A stretch of 64,000 nucleotides of DNA from Himantopus leucocephalus (taxonomy: Eukaryota > Chordata > Aves > Charadriiformes > Recurvirostridae): positions 68,819,175-68,883,174 of the forward strand of contig RSEF01000001.1 of NCBI GenBank assembly GCA_003993805.1, given 5' to 3'. This document shows positions 60,635 to 64,000 of this stretch, one piece after another (within the stretch, counting starts at the first letter, position 1; each line of letters opens with the position of its first letter). Under the pieces are notes generated by a model. That model saw only the letters and a list, made by a program, of their open reading frames with translations, was not told where the DNA came from and did not search any database. Both the position numbers and the translations under genes were made by a program.

Positions 60635-60705
60635 CACAATTTTATAGATCTGGGAGAACTGAGAGCACACAGTGAAGCTCATGTTGTGTAACTCCCATCT
60701 CCAGT
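60635..60705 (+). repeat. MIR-like SINE relic, sense
   Basis: 'CAATTTTATAGATCTGGGAG' then 'AACTGAGAGCACACAGTGAAG' follows the sense MIR core (CATTTTACAGATGAGGAAACTGAGGCACAGAG). The downstream part is diverged. Confidence 0.5.
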
Positions 60706-61320
60706 GTCCCTGAGCACAGACCAGCATTGTGCACGATTCCCACACGCAAACTTGGCAAGCAACCTGAAACATCATCTGCTGCTTCTGTCCTGGCTCCTCA
60801 ACTTTGTACGCTCACCTCCATTTTGTCATGGTGTATCATCTCTTGGTCCCATCCTGGCTCTCTGCAGGCCAGAAGCTACACAGTGGTTTTGTGGGAATAA
60901 ACGGAGGGCTTAAGTCAGCTCCACCAAACTGTTTAATATAGGATGAGCCTGAGGATTTGAGATTTGGCCTCCATAGGCAGAATACTTTGCAGTATTTGAC
61001 ATCAGTTCTTCCTGAGAGCTAGACATATTCCTGGAGACAATGGGAATAGGAGTCTCTTTAGGCAGAGGAGGTAAAAATAACATTTACATACCCGTTATTC
61101 AAAACGAGAATGGGGAGAGCAAGAGAGCAGGCATCTTGGTGGTTGTTAGTATAGCTCAGTGAGGGGTAGTGATTTATTTTAAAGCATAATATTTTATTTG
61201 CGTTGAATACATATTTCTGGAAGAACTTGATTTTTGTGTGTGAGCGTGTGCTGTATCTGAAGTCTGTATCCCATTTTCCCTTCCTGCCACTGAACAAATT
61301 AAAATAGCTGGGGAAGGCAT
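60706..61320 (+). other. HIPK2: HIPK2 intron 1, last 650 bases
   Basis: No repeat or coding frame recognised. It leads into the branch-point and acceptor region of exon 2. Confidence 0.55.
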
Positions 61321-62462
<1,142 letters not shown>

Positions 62463-64000
62463 GACTGGGCTCATGAAACGTTACTAGGAGAAAGTTTTTA
62501 CCTATGGGAATTTTCCTACATTCCTGTTAATGAATGACAGTCATCCCTTAATACTAAACTGGGATGGCTCTTAGAATGGCTTGTTGGTGATAGAAAAAAT
62601 GGTATCCTAACCTCTTGGAGTTTACTTGCAGTGAAAACCATGTAAAATTCTAAATAACCATAAAATGTTGTAAAAACAGAGTTTGCCGGTTACAATTTAG
62701 AAAGTCTTTCACCTCTGTCAGTACTTCATTCTCCCTGGGACTCACTGTTTCCAGAAGAGGGGATGGATCTGGAGAGTCCGTATTTCCTTTCCAAGTCAAT
62801 GCAAGTAGGTTCTTGGTTTCAGACAGAACTTAACCTAAACAATCAATTCATATTTCAGCAGTGTCTTCCAGGCTTTATTCATATGTGAAACCAGGGACTT
62901 TACAAGAATAAGGTTGGTCCACATGAAAACTGTGTGGATGCAGAAGGTGCTTCATCAAGAAGTAGTTTTCATACAGGCTGTGGAGCTTGCTAGAGTCAAT
63001 GAGAGTATTCTGGCTGGCTCCTGTTGGCTCTGCTCCAGGTGAGCGGGCAGCCTGGCCAGGCTGGAAACACCTTTCTCCATGTAGGAAGCTGTTGGTGCAG
63101 ATGAATGAGTATTGTCAGTAAGTTGGTGTTGGACTGAGGACGTGTTATAGACAGTCAATTCCCACTCACAGTGCTTTTAACTACAGGTATGTTATGTGCT
63201 AGGATGGAGTTCTGACCCCTGCGTAGGCACGCCCAAAGCAAAACATGCGAACCAGCTGTATCCGTCTTCAGTCTGTTGAACAGTTCCACCAAAGCAGCCT
63301 CTTTTCGTGACCCCTGGAAGGTCATCTTCTCTCTCTGTCTTTACTCCGAGATGCAAAGTCTCTCTGTAGGTGCTGTCCCCAGACCCTCGTCCTCTTTATT
63401 GCCAGCGCACTAGATTCAACATCCCAAGGACTGAGAAAAGCAATTCTTCTTCTATCTCAGGGGTGGGGGAAAATGGGGGGTGGGGGGCGTGAATTTGTCT
63501 TTAGATGACAGCTGAATTTAGGAATGTTCAAGCCATGTTTTTGTTGTTGTAATACTGTGAAACAGGGGCAAAGAGGGAAAATGTGATCCTTCTTGATGAC
63601 TGATTTAATGAAAATCAGTCCTGGCAGCATCCACAACTCATCAGATGGATTGCAGAAAAGCAGGGTAGTTGCTCTGTTTGTAAATAGGAAAGAAATCTGT
63701 TTTATATGTGGGGACGACTGGGGACAGAAAAACAACATGAGTTGGTAGCAGACTCTTTTCCCACTTCATAAACATCACAGTGGCAAAGCCCACCTGAGCT
63801 CTGAGCTTGGGAAGAGTTAATTTTCACAGGAACAGGAACTTTGACGGTGTAACACGGCAGCAGCTGATTTTTATCTGCTTGTCCTTTGCTCTGAAGGAGG
63901 CCAGAAAAAAATCCCCAACCCTAGTTTATACCTCAGAAGAGGCTTATTAAATGAAATATTCTACCTGATGACAGTCCCATCCTCCAAGAGAGCCATGTTT
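62463..64000 (+). other. HIPK2: HIPK2 intron 2, 5' part, no gene seen
   Basis: Non-coding. The next HIPK2 exon should begin with the APEIILG segment of the kinase activation loop, and it is not present. A G-rich stretch lies at 63460-63488. No repeat with a clear identity was seen. Confidence 0.8.

Overview
The window is vertebrate nuclear DNA and almost certainly avian. Coding density is very low, there is one very GC-rich CpG island, and there are chicken-repeat-1 (CR1) LINE fragments in both orientations. One fragment ends in the typical CR1 3' motif, and others keep reverse-transcriptase motifs on the minus strand. Several badly decayed MIR-like SINE relics are also present. There are no bacterial, viral, CRISPR or operon-like features.

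Only one protein-coding gene can be supported: HIPK2 (homeodomain-interacting protein kinase 2), on the plus strand. Its first large coding exon (exon 2 by mammalian numbering) lies at 61358-62456. It encodes the SUMO-acceptor N terminus and the kinase domain as far as the activation loop. The promoter and exon 1 should lie at the CpG island (about 17868-19830) or in the 717-base assembly gap directly before it (17151-17867). The short exon-1 coding segment known from mammals is not visible, so it is probably in the gap.

Layout: 1-17150 is intergenic DNA upstream of HIPK2. It holds a CR1 reverse-transcriptase fragment at the left edge, a CR1 3' end at about 3.25-3.56 kb, candidate conserved non-coding segments around 7.1-7.7 kb, 11.2-11.5 kb and 12.65-12.9 kb, and MIR relics. 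17151-19830 is the gap plus CpG island. About 19.8-61.36 kb is HIPK2 intron 1 (about 42 kb), with an ancient CR1 (24.8-25.56 kb), simple repeats, a 100-N gap, a segment with a perfect 18-bp palindrome and a SOX-like inverted repeat (44.57-44.79 kb), a younger 5'-truncated CR1 (53.37-53.85 kb) and possible regulatory segments near 57-59 kb. 61358-62456 is exon 2, and 62457-64000 is the start of intron 2.

I found no convincing novel system. The most useful leads are the missing HIPK2 start exon, a compact CpG-dense patch about 9.5 kb upstream of the gap, and the palindromic intronic segment. Calls of conserved non-coding DNA rest on base composition and motif appearance only; no alignment was possible.
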